From assembly GCF_018500185.1 (NCBI RefSeq), contig NZ_JAHBGI010000001.1, forward strand, positions 372,001 to 436,000: DNA of 64,000 nucleotides, written 5' to 3'. Shown here piece after piece: positions 44,804-55,276 of this stretch; positions within the stretch are counted from its first letter, which is position 1; every line of letters starts with the position of its first letter. The notes under the pieces are model-generated. The model saw only the letters and a list, made by a program, of their open reading frames with translations. It was not told where the DNA came from and did not search any database. The DNA comes from Litoribacter ruber (GTDB lineage: Bacteria; Bacteroidota; Bacteroidia; Cytophagales; Cyclobacteriaceae). The translations under genes and the position numbers were made by a program.

Positions 44804-46051
44804 ATGGATGCTAAAGTTTTAATTGAATCGTTTGCAGAATTTGCAAGGTCTAAGAATGTGGATCGCCCTACCATGATCCGCATACTGGAGGATGTATTTA
44901 GAGCAATGATTCGTAAGAAATACGAAACTGACGAAAACTTTGATGTGACCATCAATGCCGACAAAGGCGACCTTGAGATTTGGAGGATTAGGGAGATTGT
45001 AGACGATAACTCAGAGGATATCTGGGATAATGACAAGATCAGCCTGACTGAGGCAAGAAAACTTGAGCCCGATTTTGAAATCGGGGAAGAGACATACGAA
45101 AAGGTGGAGCTTGAGGACTTTGGACGTAGAGCCGTTCAGATGGCCCGCCAGACGTTGATCCAGCGGATCAAGGACCTGGAGAAGGATCTTCTTTTTCAGC
45201 AATATGAGGAATTGGTAGGTGAGATCATCACAGCAGAGGTGTACCAGGTGCTTGGCCGTGAGGCTTTGTTGATGGACAGTGAAGGTAATGAGCTTGTTTT
45301 GCCTAAAGGCGAGCAGATTCCAAAAGACAGATATAGAAAAGGCGATGCTGTGAAAGCCATTGTCCACAAAGTGGAAATGATTAACGGCAATCCTAAAATT
45401 ATTCTTTCCAGAACCTCTCCGATTTTCTTAGAGAGATTATTCGAAAATGAGGTGCCGGAAGTATATGATGGGTTGATTACCATCAAAAAGATCGTGCGTG
45501 AACCGGGTGAAAGGGCAAAAGTTGCCGTGGAATCTTATGATGACCGTATTGATCCGGTAGGTGCTTGCGTCGGGATGAAAGGAAGCAGGATCCACGCTGT
45601 GGTGAGAGAACTTCAGAATGAAAACATCGACGTAATCAATTATACCGACAACTTGGAGCTGTATGTTTCCCGTGCGTTAAGCCCGGCAAAGGTTAGTTCT
45701 ATACAAGTTAACGAAGAGGGAAAGAGACTTTCCGTGTTTTTAAAGCCTGATCAGGTATCTTTGGCAATTGGTAAGGGAGGATTCAACATCAGACTTGCCA
45801 GCCGCTTGGTAGGATATGAGATCGACGTGTTCCGGGAGCTTTCCGAATATGAGGAAGAGGAGGATGTGGATTTGACAGAATTCACCGATGAGATCGAAGA
45901 TTGGGTAATTGAAGAGTTGAAGAAGACCGGTTTGGACACCGCCAAAAGTGTATTGGCAGTGACGAAAGAAGAGCTCCTACGCAGGACGGAGCTTGAGGAA
46001 GAAACCATCGATGAGGTCTTCAGAATATTGAAACAAGAATTTGAACAGTAA
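44804..46051 (+). CDS. nusA: Transcription termination/antitermination factor NusA
   Basis: NusA binds RNA polymerase and nascent RNA in pausing, termination and antitermination. The 415-residue protein has the N-terminal RNAP-binding domain, an S1 domain, two KH domains (including GACVGMKGSRIHAVVRELQ and LAIGKGGFNIRLASRL) and a short acidic C-terminal part. It follows rimP by 5 bp. Confidence 0.97.
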   Translation: MDAKVLIESFAEFARSKNVDRPTMIRILEDVFRAMIRKKYETDENFDVTINADKGDLEIWRIREIVDDNSEDIWDNDKISLTEARKLEPDFEIGEETYEKVELEDFGRRAVQMARQTLIQRIKDLEKDLLFQQYEELVGEIITAEVYQVLGREALLMDSEGNELVLPKGEQIPKDRYRKGDAVKAIVHKVEMINGNPKIILSRTSPIFLERLFENEVPEVYDGLITIKKIVREPGERAKVAVESYDDRIDPVGACVGMKGSRIHAVVRELQNENIDVINYTDNLELYVSRALSPAKVSSIQVNEEGKRLSVFLKPDQVSLAIGKGGFNIRLASRLVGYEIDVFRELSEYEEEEDVDLTEFTDEIEDWVIEELKKTGLDTAKSVLAVTKEELLRRTELEEETIDEVFRILKQEFEQ

Positions 46052-46119
46052 AAAAGCGTCGAATAGTTAATTTAAAGGCGTTATATTTACACAAAAATAA
46101 AATAGCAAGGTTTTAGCGT

Positions 46120-49086
46120 ATGTCAGAAGAAAAAATGATGCGATTGGGCCAGGTAGCCAGAAAACTCAACGTAGGGATTTCTACGATTGTAGATTCTATG
46201 GCTAAGAAAGGCTTTGATGTAGAGAGCAACCCTAATTCCAAGATAAGTGTTGAGCAATTCAACATGTTGGCTAAGGAATTTAAGTCCTCTGCAAAGGAAA
46301 AGGAGGAGGCATCCCACCTTTCCATTGGCAAACGTCATAATGAGACGTTTACCATCAAAGCTGAATCTGAGTCTGAGCCTGAGAAGGAGAAAAAACCGGA
46401 GCCTCCTACCAAACCAGCTCCCAAACCAGAGGAAAAGAAAGTAGAGAAGAAGGAAGAGCCGAAGCCGGAGTCTGACAAAGTGCAGGCATCAGCCGACAAG
46501 CTTCCTGGAATCAAAGTTTTGGGCAAAATCGACTTGGACAAAAAGCCGGCCGAGAAAAAAGAAAAGCCTGAGCAACCTAAGCCGGAGGCCAAAAAGCCGG
46601 CAACACCTGAAGCTGCACCTCCCAAGAAAGAGGAGAAGCCTCAGCCTGAGAAAAAAGAACAACCAAAAGAGGAAAAGCCAACTCCTCAACCTAAGGCTGT
46701 GAAGCCTCAGACTTCTGAACCTGCTAAAACTGAACCTACCAAAAGTAAGCCGACAGCTCCAGACGCATCTAAGGAGAAAGACGCACCAAAGCCTGCCAAG
46801 CCAGTAGAGCAAAAACCAACTGCCAAAGAGCAGACTGAAAAGCCTGCCGAAAAAGCGGAGGATAAACCTGGACAGGTAATTTCCGCTAAAGCTGACGCGC
46901 TCAAGGGCCTTACTGTTTTGGGTAAAATTGAACTTCCTGCTGATAGATCCAAGAAAAAGGCCAAGCCTGTGGCGTCTTCAGATGAAAAAGGGAAAGATAA
47001 AAAGAAAAGACCTCGCAAGAGAATCGATAAAAAACCTGGAGAAGGCGGCGGTCAGCAAAGACCGGGCGGACCAGGACAAGGTCAAGGCGGACCGAGAGGA
47101 GCAGGCCAGCAAGGCCGTGGCGCCAGACCGGGGCAAGCTGGAAGAGGTAAACCTGGGGCTAAAGGACAAGGCGCAGGCCGTTTCCAAAAAGCCGAGCCTA
47201 CGCAAAAGGAAATCCAAGACCAAATCAAACAAACCCTTGCCCGTCTTCAAGGCGGTGGCAAAGGCGGAAAGAAAAGCAGCCGTAGAGACAAGCGTTCTGA
47301 AAGAAGCAGAGAGCAAGTTGAAGGGGTGGAGGAAACAAGAGTACTTAAGGTTACCGAGTTTATCTCTGCAAACGACCTTGCCAGCCTTTTGGACGTATCC
47401 GTAAATGAGATCATTTCGGTTTGTATGTCCCTTGGTATGTTTGTTTCCATCAACCAAAGACTTGACGCGGAAGCCATCACCATCATTGCGGATGAGTTTA
47501 ACTACGAAGTTGAATTCTCCAAAGCTGATGAAGATGAGGATGTGGAAGTGGTAGAAGACGCACCGGAAGATCTGGAGGAAAGAGCTCCTATTGTGACTAT
47601 CATGGGTCACGTCGATCACGGTAAGACTTCCCTTCTTGATTACATCCGTAGTGCAAAAGTAACCTCAGGTGAAGCAGGTGGTATCACCCAGCACATCGGA
47701 GCTTACGATGTAATGACAGACAATGGTAACAAGATCGCATTCTTGGATACACCGGGTCACGAAGCCTTTACGGCGATGAGGGCTAGGGGTGCCAAAATCA
47801 CCGATGTGGCCATTATCGTGATTGCAGCTGATGACGACATCATGCCTCAAACCAAGGAAGCTATCAATCACGCCCAAGTAGCTGGGGTGCCGATGATCTT
47901 TGCAATAAATAAAATAGATAAGCCAAATGCAAACCCTGAGAAAATCAAGGAGCAATTGGCAAATATGAACCTATTGGTAGAAGATTGGGGTGGTAAATAC
48001 CAGTCCCAGGAAATTTCTGCTAAAACAGGGCAAGGTGTTGACGACCTACTTGAAAAAGTGCTTCTTGAAGCGGAAATCCTTGAACTTAAAGCCAATGCCC
48101 ATAAAAACGCGGTTGGTACTGTAGTGGAAGCTTCCCTTGATAAAGGTAAAGGTTATGTTTCTACGGTGATGGTTCAGGCCGGAACGTTGAAAATCGGTGA
48201 CATCATGTTGGCCGGTGAGCATTACGGTAGGGTAAAAGCCATGTTTGACCATACAGGTAAGAAGGTGAAAGAAGCAGGACCGTCCACACCAGTTCAGGTG
48301 CTTGGTCTTAGCGGTGCACCTCAAGCCGGTGATATCCTCAAGGTTTACGGCACAGAACGTGAAGCCCGAGAAATCGCCAACCAAAGAGGCCAGATCAACC
48401 GTGAGCAAAGCATGCGTACCAAGAAGCATATTACCCTTGATGAGATTGGAAGGCGTCTTGCTATCGGTAGCTTTAAGGAGCTTAACATCATCATCAAAGG
48501 TGATGTGGATGGGTCTGTGGAAGCGTTATCTGATTCCTTGCTGAAGCTATCTAAAGATGAGGTAAGTGTGAACATCATCCATAAGGGTGTGGGTCAGATT
48601 TCAGAATCTGACGTCTTGTTGGCTTCTGCTTCAGACGCCATCATCCTAGGATTCCAAGTTAGACCTTCTACCAACGCCAAGAAATTGGCCGAGCAGGAGG
48701 AAATTGAAATCCGTCACTACTCCATCATCTATGATGCGATCAACCAGATCAAAGATGCTATCGAGGGTATGCTAGAGCCTACATTTGAAGAGGTAATCAC
48801 GGGTAATATCCAGGTGAGAGAAGTCTTCAAGATCTCTAAAATCGGTACAGTTGCCGGATGTTATGTGACTGACGGTTTTGTGACCAGAAAGAACAAGATT
48901 CGAGTAATTCGCGAAGGTATTGTTGTCCATGATGGAGAAATCGATCAGTTGAAGCGATTCAAGGACGATGTAGCTGAAGTGAAAGCTGGATATGAGTGCG
49001 GTATCTCGATCAAAAACTACAATGATATCAAACTTGACGATATCATCGAGGGATACGAAATGAGAGAAATCAAACGTAAGAAATAA
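46120..49086 (+). CDS. infB: Translation initiation factor IF-2
   Basis: IF-2 is the GTPase that brings initiator tRNA to the ribosome. The 988-residue protein has an N-terminal IF2_N domain ([16 protein letters not shown]), a very long low-complexity region rich in Lys, Pro, Glu and Ala (about 75-300), a Gly/Arg-rich stretch (about 310-370), a second IF2_N domain and the GTPase core with G1 [10 protein letters not shown]2/G3 GITQHIG and DTPGHEAF, and G4 NKID. Domains II-IV follow. The long linker is normal for Bacteroidota. Confidence 0.97.
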   Translation: MSEEKMMRLGQVARKLNVGISTIVDSMAKKGFDVESNPNSKISVEQFNMLAKEFKSSAKEKEEASHLSIGKRHNETFTIKAESESEPEKEKKPEPPTKPAPKPEEKKVEKKEEPKPESDKVQASADKLPGIKVLGKIDLDKKPAEKKEKPEQPKPEAKKPATPEAAPPKKEEKPQPEKKEQPKEEKPTPQPKAVKPQTSEPAKTEPTKSKPTAPDASKEKDAPKPAKPVEQKPTAKEQTEKPAEKAEDKPGQVISAKADALKGLTVLGKIELPADRSKKKAKPVASSDEKGKDKKKRPRKRIDKKPGEGGGQQRPGGPGQGQGGPRGAGQQGRGARPGQAGRGKPGAKGQGAGRFQKAEPTQKEIQDQIKQTLARLQGGGKGGKKSSRRDKRSERSREQVEGVEETRVLKVTEFISANDLASLLDVSVNEIISVCMSLGMFVSINQRLDAEAITIIADEFNYEVEFSKADEDEDVEVVEDAPEDLEERAPIVTIMGHVDHGKTSLLDYIRSAKVTSGEAGGITQHIGAYDVMTDNGNKIAFLDTPGHEAFTAMRARGAKITDVAIIVIAADDDIMPQTKEAINHAQVAGVPMIFAINKIDKPNANPEKIKEQLANMNLLVEDWGGKYQSQEISAKTGQGVDDLLEKVLLEAEILELKANAHKNAVGTVVEASLDKGKGYVSTVMVQAGTLKIGDIMLAGEHYGRVKAMFDHTGKKVKEAGPSTPVQVLGLSGAPQAGDILKVYGTEREAREIANQRGQINREQSMRTKKHITLDEIGRRLAIGSFKELNIIIKGDVDGSVEALSDSLLKLSKDEVSVNIIHKGVGQISESDVLLASASDAIILGFQVRPSTNAKKLAEQEEIEIRHYSIIYDAINQIKDAIEGMLEPTFEEVITGNIQVREVFKISKIGTVAGCYVTDGFVTRKNKIRVIREGIVVHDGEIDQLKRFKDDVAEVKAGYECGISIKNYNDIKLDDIIEGYEMREIKRKK

Positions 49087-49104
49087 TTAATTTCATATAG
49101 ATTT

Positions 49105-49136
49105 AAAAGGCGGTTTTATTTAAACCGCCTTTTTTT
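49105..49136 (+). terminator. Terminator after infB
   Basis: A perfect 12-bp stem (49105-49116 with 49122-49133, core AGGCGGTTT/AAACCGCCT) with a 5-base loop and a T-run. Confidence 0.92.
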
Positions 49137-49146
49137 ATTTTTGCAC

Positions 49147-49341
49147 ATGATCGAAGCGTTAATCATATTGGTCAAAATCCTCTTCTACTTTTCCTTAATT
49201 AACCTGGCGGCAGGCTTTGTAAAGCCGGTGTATGCTCTTTGGTTTTTGGATAGGAGTAATAGGTTAAAGGTGATCTGGATATATGGAAGTGCTGCTGTGA
49301 TCTTGTTTCTTTGTAAAACCATGTTACAGCTTTTGGCTTAA
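49147..49341 (+). CDS. Small two-helix membrane protein of unknown function
   Basis: A 64-residue protein with two hydrophobic segments (about 5-25 and 44-62) separated by a short basic loop (WFLDRSNRLKVIW). It lies 10 bp after the infB terminator. A TAnnTTTG-like box (49136-49143) is immediately upstream of the ATG, which would imply a leaderless or near-leaderless message. I do not recognise a family; coding status rests on membrane-protein character and open frame. Confidence 0.55.
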   Translation: MIEALIILVKILFYFSLINLAAGFVKPVYALWFLDRSNRLKVIWIYGSAAVILFLCKTMLQLLA

Positions 49342-49452
49342 TGGGATATGGGGAGGTAGTATGTATGGTATTCTTATTTTTGATCAAATTTAAAGGATTT
49401 CAAGGTGGGGCTTGAAGGTTGTTTAGGGGGAAAAGTTCTAAGTTAAAAAGAA

Positions 49453-49479
49453 AAAAGCCGGCTGAGGTTGCCGGCTTTT
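49453..49479. terminator. Terminator after the prolyl oligopeptidase gene
   Basis: A perfect 10-bp stem (49453-49462 AAAAGCCGGC with 49470-49479 GCCGGCTTTT) with a 7-base loop; T-run on the minus strand. Confidence 0.88.
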
Positions 49480-49484
49480 AAGAG

Positions 49485-51608
49485 TTACTCGAATGGATTG
49501 ACACCCATGTTGTACCAGGCAAAGGCAAACTTGTCTGTTACCTCATCGATGATCATGCTGGTCGGCTTTCCTGCACCGTGTCCCGCATTGGTTTCGATTC
49601 TGATCAAGACCGGGTTGCTGCCCGTGTGGGCTTCCTGAAGCCTTGCGGCAAATTTAAACGAATGGGCTGGCACTACCCTGTCATCATGGTCTGCTGTTGT
49701 GACCATAGTGGCTGGGTATTCCGTATCATCCTCTAAGCTGTGAAGTGGGCTGTAGTTTTTCAAGTATTCATACATCTCCTTGCTGTCGTCAGCCGTTCCG
49801 TAATCGTATGCCCAACCTGCTCCAGCAGTAAACTGGTGATACCTCAACATATCTAGAACTCCCACAGCGGGGAAAGCTACTTTCGCCAATTCTGGTCTTT
49901 GCGTCATCGTAGCCCCAACTAATAATCCTCCATTACTTCCGCCGCTGATTGCCAGCTTTTCCGAGGAAGTATAGTTTTCAGAAATGAGGTATTCGGCCGC
50001 TGCAATGAAATCGTCAAACACATTTTGCTTTTGCATCTTGGTACCTGCTTCATGCCATTTCTTGCCGTATTCTCCACCCCCACGAAGGTTAGGAACCGCA
50101 TAAACACCTCCTTTTTCCAGCCATACCGTATTGGCTACGCTAAAGGATGGTGTCAAGCTAACGCCAAATCCACCGTAAGCGTATAATAAGGTTGGGTTGC
50201 TGCCGTCAAGTTCAAGGCCTTTTTTGTGGGTGATGATCATTGGTACCTTTGTTCCGTCTTTGCTGGTGAAGAAAACTTGCTTGCTTTCATAATCTTCAGC
50301 GTTAAATTTGACGTCTGGTTTGATGTGAAGTTCGCTTTCGCCAGATTCGATCTCATATTTATATATTGTGCCTGGTGTAATGTAAGAGGTGAAGCTGTAA
50401 TAAAGGTGCTCATCATCCTCCTTGGCTGAGAAACCACCTGCTGAACCAATGCCTGGCAAATCCACCGTCCTGATTTCATTTCCTTCCAGGTCAAACTGCT
50501 TTACATGGGTAATGGCATCTTTCAGGTAGGATGCAAATATGTTTTTTCCGGCAGTGCTTGCCCTCAATACGTTTTCTGTTTCAGGAATAACTATTGTCCA
50601 ATTCTCTGGGGAAAGCTGATCAATCGAGGTTTGTACTACCTTGTTGTTTGGCGCGTCCATATCAGTGAAGATCAGCAATTCGTCGCCTTTGGAAGTAAGC
50701 ACCGAATGGGTATTTTCCATGTCGGAAACGATAGGCTGAATTTCGCTGTCATTTTTCCGTAAATCCTGCACATACAATTCGTTGCCCGTTGTGCTGTTTG
50801 CGGCTGTTATGATCAGGAAGTTTTGGTCTTCCGTCACTCTTGCGCCTACATATCTTCTAGGGCTTTCGTCATCACCAAAGACCAGCACATCATCCTCTTG
50901 GCTTGTCCCCAGCTTGTGATAATAAAGTTTGTGGTTATTGGTAAGGGCAGAAAGTTTGCTGCCCCCCAGCTTTTCGTAGGTGCTGTAGTAGAAGCCTTCA
51001 TTGCCTTTCCAGGCTATTCCGGTAAACTTGGCATCTTCTATTTTATCATCTAGCAAAGTTTTCTCATTGGCATCCATTATATAGATGTCTCTCCAGTCGG
51101 ATCCGGCTACCGACACGGCATAGGCAAATAGGCTTCCGTCCTTTGTGAAATTGGCTGAGGCCAAGGAAGTGGTGCCGTCTTCCGAAAGTTGGTTGGGATC
51201 CAAGAATACTTCTTCCTGGCCATCTTCGCCTTTTTTGCGGTAAAGAACAGACTGGTTTTGCAAGCCATCGTTTTTATAAAAATACGTATAATCCCCATAT
51301 TCAAATGGAGCGCCTACTTTTTCGTAATTCCAGACATCCTCAAGTTTTTCCCGGATCTGGGAGCGGAACGGGATTTTTTTCAAGTAATCAAAAGTGACCT
51401 TGTTTTGGGATTCTACCCAAGCTTTGGTTTCCTCCGCGTGATCATCCTCCAGCCAGCGGTAGGGGTCTGCCAGCTGCTCTCCCCAATAGGTGTCTATTTG
51501 CTCACCCTTGGTCGTGTTGGGGTAATTCAAATCCATTTGCATCTGTGCCTGTGCACCTGTGAAAAGGCCCAAGGCAAGGCCTAGGGCGATTAGTTTCTTT
51601 TTATCCAT
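49485..51608 (-). CDS. Prolyl oligopeptidase family serine peptidase (S9A)
   Basis: A 707-residue secreted S9A peptidase. A signal peptide (residues 1-21, ending GAQAQ) is followed by the beta-propeller domain with DPYRWLEDDHAEETKAWVE and the alpha/beta-hydrolase domain. The catalytic Ser is in SGGSNGGLL (near residue 550), the Asp in HDDRVVPAH and the His in NAGHGAGK. It cleaves short proline-containing peptides, probably in the periplasm. The ATG at 51608 (MDKKKL) starts the signal peptide; an extension of 26 residues upstream overlaps the serS terminator. Confidence 0.93.
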   Translation of the reverse strand: MDKKKLIALGLALGLFTGAQAQMQMDLNYPNTTKGEQIDTYWGEQLADPYRWLEDDHAEETKAWVESQNKVTFDYLKKIPFRSQIREKLEDVWNYEKVGAPFEYGDYTYFYKNDGLQNQSVLYRKKGEDGQEEVFLDPNQLSEDGTTSLASANFTKDGSLFAYAVSVAGSDWRDIYIMDANEKTLLDDKIEDAKFTGIAWKGNEGFYYSTYEKLGGSKLSALTNNHKLYYHKLGTSQEDDVLVFGDDESPRRYVGARVTEDQNFLIITAANSTTGNELYVQDLRKNDSEIQPIVSDMENTHSVLTSKGDELLIFTDMDAPNNKVVQTSIDQLSPENWTIVIPETENVLRASTAGKNIFASYLKDAITHVKQFDLEGNEIRTVDLPGIGSAGGFSAKEDDEHLYYSFTSYITPGTIYKYEIESGESELHIKPDVKFNAEDYESKQVFFTSKDGTKVPMIITHKKGLELDGSNPTLLYAYGGFGVSLTPSFSVANTVWLEKGGVYAVPNLRGGGEYGKKWHEAGTKMQKQNVFDDFIAAAEYLISENYTSSEKLAISGGSNGGLLVGATMTQRPELAKVAFPAVGVLDMLRYHQFTAGAGWAYDYGTADDSKEMYEYLKNYSPLHSLEDDTEYPATMVTTADHDDRVVPAHSFKFAARLQEAHTGSNPVLIRIETNAGHGAGKPTSMIIDEVTDKFAFAWYNMGVNPFE

Positions 51609-51672
51609 AGTTGAATTTGGGTTTTTATACTTGAAATATAATAAAGAAGGATCAAAAAAGCATCTGAATAAA

Positions 51673-51700
51673 AAAAGCCGGTCCATAATGGCCGGCTTTT
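51673..51700 (-). terminator. Terminator after serS
   Basis: A 9-bp stem (51673-51681 AAAAGCCGG with 51692-51700 CCGGCTTTT) and a 10-base loop; on the minus strand followed by TTTTTTAT. Confidence 0.85.
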
Positions 51701-51703
51701 GAT

Positions 51704-52978
51704 TTAATCTATCATATCAAATCCCAAATAAGGAACCAATACCTTCGGCATCCTGATGCCATTTTCTGTCTGGTTGTTTTCCAAGATGGAAGCCACAATC
51801 CTAGGCAAAGCCAAGGCGCTCCCGTTAAGGGTGTGGGCCAAAGTAGTCTTTTTGTCCTCACCTTTAAATCTCAGCTTCAACCTGTTCGACTGGTAGGTTT
51901 CAAAGTTGCTGACAGAGCTTACCTCAAGCCATCTTTCCTGAGCGGCGGAATATACCTCCATATCATACGTCAAAGCTGAAGTGAAGCCCATATCGCCTCC
52001 GCAAAGTCTCAGTACACGGTAGGGGAGCTCAAGCTTTTGCAATAAGCTCTGTACATAATTGCTCATGTCCTCCAAAGCCTCGTAGGATTTTTCCGGATGG
52101 GTAATTTGCACGATTTCAACCTTGTCAAATTGATGCAGCCTGTTCAAACCTCTCACATGCGCTCCCCAGCTGCCCGCTTCCCTTCTGAAACAAGGCGTAA
52201 AGCCTACATTTTTGATTGGGAAATCATTTTCTGAGACAATCACATCCCGGTACAAATTGGTGATAGGTACCTCGGCAGTAGGGATCAAAAAAAGGCCGTC
52301 AGCCGCAATCTCATACATCTGACCTTCTTTGTCAGGAAGCTGGCCAGTTGCATACCCAGAGGCCTCGTTTACCACAATAGGTGGCTGCACTTCGTTGTAG
52401 CCCTGAGCGGTGGCCTCATCAAGGAAAAAGTTGATGAGTGCGCGCTGAAGTCTGGCGCCTTTACCTTTATAAACAGGAAAGCCCGCACCGGAGATTTTTG
52501 CTCCCAGGTCGAAGTCTATAATGTTATATTTTTTGATCAAATCCCAGTGTGGCATTTTGTCCTCAGCCAGGGACGGGATCTGTCCGTTTTCCAATACAAT
52601 CTCGTTGTCTTCAGCACTCTTGCCTGCAGGGACGCTTTCGTGCGGGATATTTGGAATGGTATATAAAAGTTGGGTTAATTCCTGCTCAAATTCGTCGTAG
52701 CGGTTTTCAAGGTCCTTGATCAAGCTCTTGATTTCGGCAGTTCGGGACTTGACCTTTTCGGCTTCATCTTTTTTGCCCTCTTTCATCAGCATTCCGATCT
52801 GCTTGGATATGCTGTTGGATTCAGCCTGCAATTGGTCTCTTTCGGTTTGCGTTTCGCGACGTTTTTGATCTATGTCCAAAACCATTTGAAGGGTGCTGTC
52901 TGCTTCCGGGAAGTTCCTTTTCTCCAGGCCTGCCAAAACGGTTTGGTAATTTTCTTTAATGCTGTTTACCTGTAACAT
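51704..52978 (-). CDS. serS: Seryl-tRNA synthetase
   Basis: A class II synthetase of 424 residues with the N-terminal tRNA-binding coiled coil (about 30-105) and the catalytic domain. Motif 2 is FTPCFRREAGSWG and motif 3 is NGSALALPRIVASILE. It ends with VPYLGFDMID. Length and motifs are normal. Confidence 0.97.
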   Translation of the reverse strand: MLQVNSIKENYQTVLAGLEKRNFPEADSTLQMVLDIDQKRRETQTERDQLQAESNSISKQIGMLMKEGKKDEAEKVKSRTAEIKSLIKDLENRYDEFEQELTQLLYTIPNIPHESVPAGKSAEDNEIVLENGQIPSLAEDKMPHWDLIKKYNIIDFDLGAKISGAGFPVYKGKGARLQRALINFFLDEATAQGYNEVQPPIVVNEASGYATGQLPDKEGQMYEIAADGLFLIPTAEVPITNLYRDVIVSENDFPIKNVGFTPCFRREAGSWGAHVRGLNRLHQFDKVEIVQITHPEKSYEALEDMSNYVQSLLQKLELPYRVLRLCGGDMGFTSALTYDMEVYSAAQERWLEVSSVSNFETYQSNRLKLRFKGEDKKTTLAHTLNGSALALPRIVASILENNQTENGIRMPKVLVPYLGFDMID

Positions 52979-53339
52979 GGATGATTATGTATTATAAAAA
53001 TGAGATAAAGTGCAAAGATAGCAAATTTGACACCAGTTAGGCAGAGCTTTTGCTTATAAAAGCGGGACACATAGGCCTCACATGGCAGTGTGTCAAAGGA
53101 TCGGAATGAGAAGATTTTTACTTGTTTTCGAGCAACGTGTGAATTTATTGCTAAGATTCAGTTGCTTGCAGAAGAAAAATTTGCTAATTAAATTCTGATG
53201 ATGTAATATTGCAAAGTCACAGTATCAAAAATCCCGGTCCCGGTGATTTTACATTATCCTGAAGACCTTTTTATTCCAATCACAATTAGTCACAATACTT
53301 ACTTCATTTATTCAATTCGAGTAATATCATACGCTTTTT
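52979..53339. other. 361-bp divergent intergenic region (serS / rho)
   Basis: No coding or tRNA-like sequence is seen. A minus-strand TATCTTTG box (53013-53020) could serve serS about 35 bp upstream of its start. I see no clear box for rho. Confidence 0.55.
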
Positions 53340-55127
53340 ATGTATAACATAGAAGAATTAAAAATCAGATTGCTGTCTGAACTGAAAGAGATAGCTGAGG
53401 AGCTGGGGGTCAAAAACTTTAAATCCCTTAAGAAAGACGAGCTTGTTTATGCCATTTTGGACCAGCAGGCCATCACTCCGGAAAAAGCCCTCCCCAAGAA
53501 AAAGCCCTCCAAAGCAGAAATTGAAACACCTTCCTCCCCGGAAGAATCAGCAGACACACCTCAAGAACAGCCTTCCAAACCAAAATTCAGACGCCAGAAC
53601 GTGACTGAACTTGAAAAGGATGATAAGGAACCAAAGCCTGAAGCCAAAAAAGAGGAGCCCAAAAAAGAAAAAGAAGCTCCAAAAGAGGCCATAAAGCAGG
53701 AAGCGCCCCAAAAGGCAGCGCCAACCCGAAAGGAAGAGCCGCAAAAAGAGCAAAAGAAAGAAGCGCCGCCCAAGCCTCAGCCAAAGCAGGAGGATAAGAG
53801 ATCTTCTGAAGGCAAGCAGGAAGAGTCCGGAAGGAGCTTTAGGCCGAGAAGAAGAGCCGTGGTCGAAGAAGCCGTTTCCAGCAGCACTGCATCCGAAAAG
53901 TCTCAAGATCAGGAGCAGCCGCGTAGAAGACAGCAGCGAGATGAGGATTCACAGCCCCAATCGCAACCTAATGAGTCTTCCAGAAAGAAATCAAACATTA
54001 GCATTAAGGATTTTGATGGCATTATAGAAAATGAAGGTGTGCTTGAAATCATGTCCGACGGATACGGTTTCTTGAGATCATTGGATTATAATTATTTGGC
54101 CTCACCGGATGATATCTATGTATCCCCTTCCCAGATCAAACTTTTCGGTCTGAAAACGGGTGATAATATCAAAGGCCAGATCCGTCCTCCAAAAGAAGGG
54201 GAAAAGTATTTTGCCCTGTTGAAGGTAGGAACCGTAAACGGTAAGACTACTGAGGAGATCAGGGATAGAATTCCTTTCGAATACCTTACTCCATTGTTTC
54301 CTGAGGAAAGGTTAAATCTTACTACTAAACCGGACAACTATTCTACCCGTATTTTGGATCTTTTTGCCCCTATCGGTAAAGGCCAGAGGGGGATGATCGT
54401 GGCGCAGCCCAAAACAGGTAAGACGGTATTGCTTCAAAAAATTGCCAACGCCATCGCTGAAAACCATCCTGAAGTTCACTTAATGATCCTTTTGATCGAT
54501 GAGCGTCCTGAAGAGGTAACAGATATGGCTAGATCTGTAAAGGCTGAGGTGATATCCTCAACTTTTGATGAGCAGGCCGAGCGTCATGTGAAGGTAGCTT
54601 CCATGGTTTTGGAAAAAGCGAAAAGAATGGTGGAATGTGGTCATGATGTGGTGATCCTTTTGGATTCCATTACCAGACTTGCCAGAGCATATAACACGGT
54701 AGTGCCTTCCTCAGGAAAGATCCTTTCCGGAGGTGTGGATGCCAACGCGCTTCACAAGCCAAAGAGATTCTTCGGTGCGGCAAGAAACGTGGAGAATGGC
54801 GGTTCATTGACCATCATCGCAACTGCTTTGGTGGAAACTGGTTCCAAAATGGATGAGGTGATCTTCGAGGAATTCAAAGGAACCGGTAACATGGAGCTTT
54901 CCCTTGACAGAAAACTTTCCAACCGTCGTATCTATCCAGCTATCGATGTACCGGGTTCTGGTACTCGTCGCGAGGATCTCCTTATGGACAAGGAAGAAAT
55001 GCAGCGTATCTGGATCCTGAGAAAGCTCATGTCCGACATGACCTCACAAGAAGCCATGGAGTTCCTGCTTCAGAGAATGCGAGGCACACGTGACAATACG
55101 GAGTTTTTGATCAGTATGAACGGGTAA
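53340..55127 (+). CDS. rho: Transcription termination factor Rho
   Basis: Rho is the hexameric RNA helicase that ends transcription. The 595-residue protein has a SAP-like N-terminal helix ([32 protein letters not shown]), a long Lys/Glu/Pro/Arg-rich insertion (about 50-220) absent from E. coli Rho (419 residues), the cold-shock RNA-binding domain with [12 protein letters not shown], and the ATPase core with P-loop [10 protein letters not shown], Walker [17 protein letters not shown] and the [15 protein letters not shown]-loop. Such insertions are common in Bacteroidota. Confidence 0.97.
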   Translation: MYNIEELKIRLLSELKEIAEELGVKNFKSLKKDELVYAILDQQAITPEKALPKKKPSKAEIETPSSPEESADTPQEQPSKPKFRRQNVTELEKDDKEPKPEAKKEEPKKEKEAPKEAIKQEAPQKAAPTRKEEPQKEQKKEAPPKPQPKQEDKRSSEGKQEESGRSFRPRRRAVVEEAVSSSTASEKSQDQEQPRRRQQRDEDSQPQSQPNESSRKKSNISIKDFDGIIENEGVLEIMSDGYGFLRSLDYNYLASPDDIYVSPSQIKLFGLKTGDNIKGQIRPPKEGEKYFALLKVGTVNGKTTEEIRDRIPFEYLTPLFPEERLNLTTKPDNYSTRILDLFAPIGKGQRGMIVAQPKTGKTVLLQKIANAIAENHPEVHLMILLIDERPEEVTDMARSVKAEVISSTFDEQAERHVKVASMVLEKAKRMVECGHDVVILLDSITRLARAYNTVVPSSGKILSGGVDANALHKPKRFFGAARNVENGGSLTIIATALVETGSKMDEVIFEEFKGTGNMELSLDRKLSNRRIYPAIDVPGSGTRREDLLMDKEEMQRIWILRKLMSDMTSQEAMEFLLQRMRGTRDNTEFLISMNG

Positions 55128-55152
55128 GAATTACCTAAAATAAATAATATTT

Positions 55153-55182
55153 AAAGCACCTCAGGATTGGGGTGCTTTTTTG
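55153..55182 (+). terminator. Terminator after rho
   Basis: A 10-bp stem (55153-55162 with 55169-55178, one wobble; core AAGCACC/GGTGCTT) with a 6-base loop and a T-run. Confidence 0.88.
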
Positions 55183-55243
55183 TTAAATTTAATCCAATAT
55201 TAATGTATTTTTTTAAAGTTCTTTTTTTATGCTGTGAAAAGCA

Positions 55244-55251
55244 TATATTTG
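55244..55251 (+). promoter_or_regulatory. Candidate -7 box of the first T9SS cargo gene
   Basis: TATATTTG lies 25 bp before the ATG at 55277. The same box in the same context (CATATATTTGTAT) precedes the second cargo gene at 57143. Confidence 0.5.
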
Positions 55252-55276
55252 TATTGATTTTATCTCCGTAAGTTTT

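Noticed and set aside
46335-47018. Ser/Leu/Phe-rich minus-strand frames inside infB
   Set aside because: They are antisense to the low-complexity Lys/Glu/Pro linker of IF-2, where stop codons on the opposite strand are rare.
53013-53339. tRNA or riboswitch in the serS-rho gap
   Set aside because: No TpsiC-like GTTCRA motif, cloverleaf pairing or known riboswitch pattern could be found by eye.
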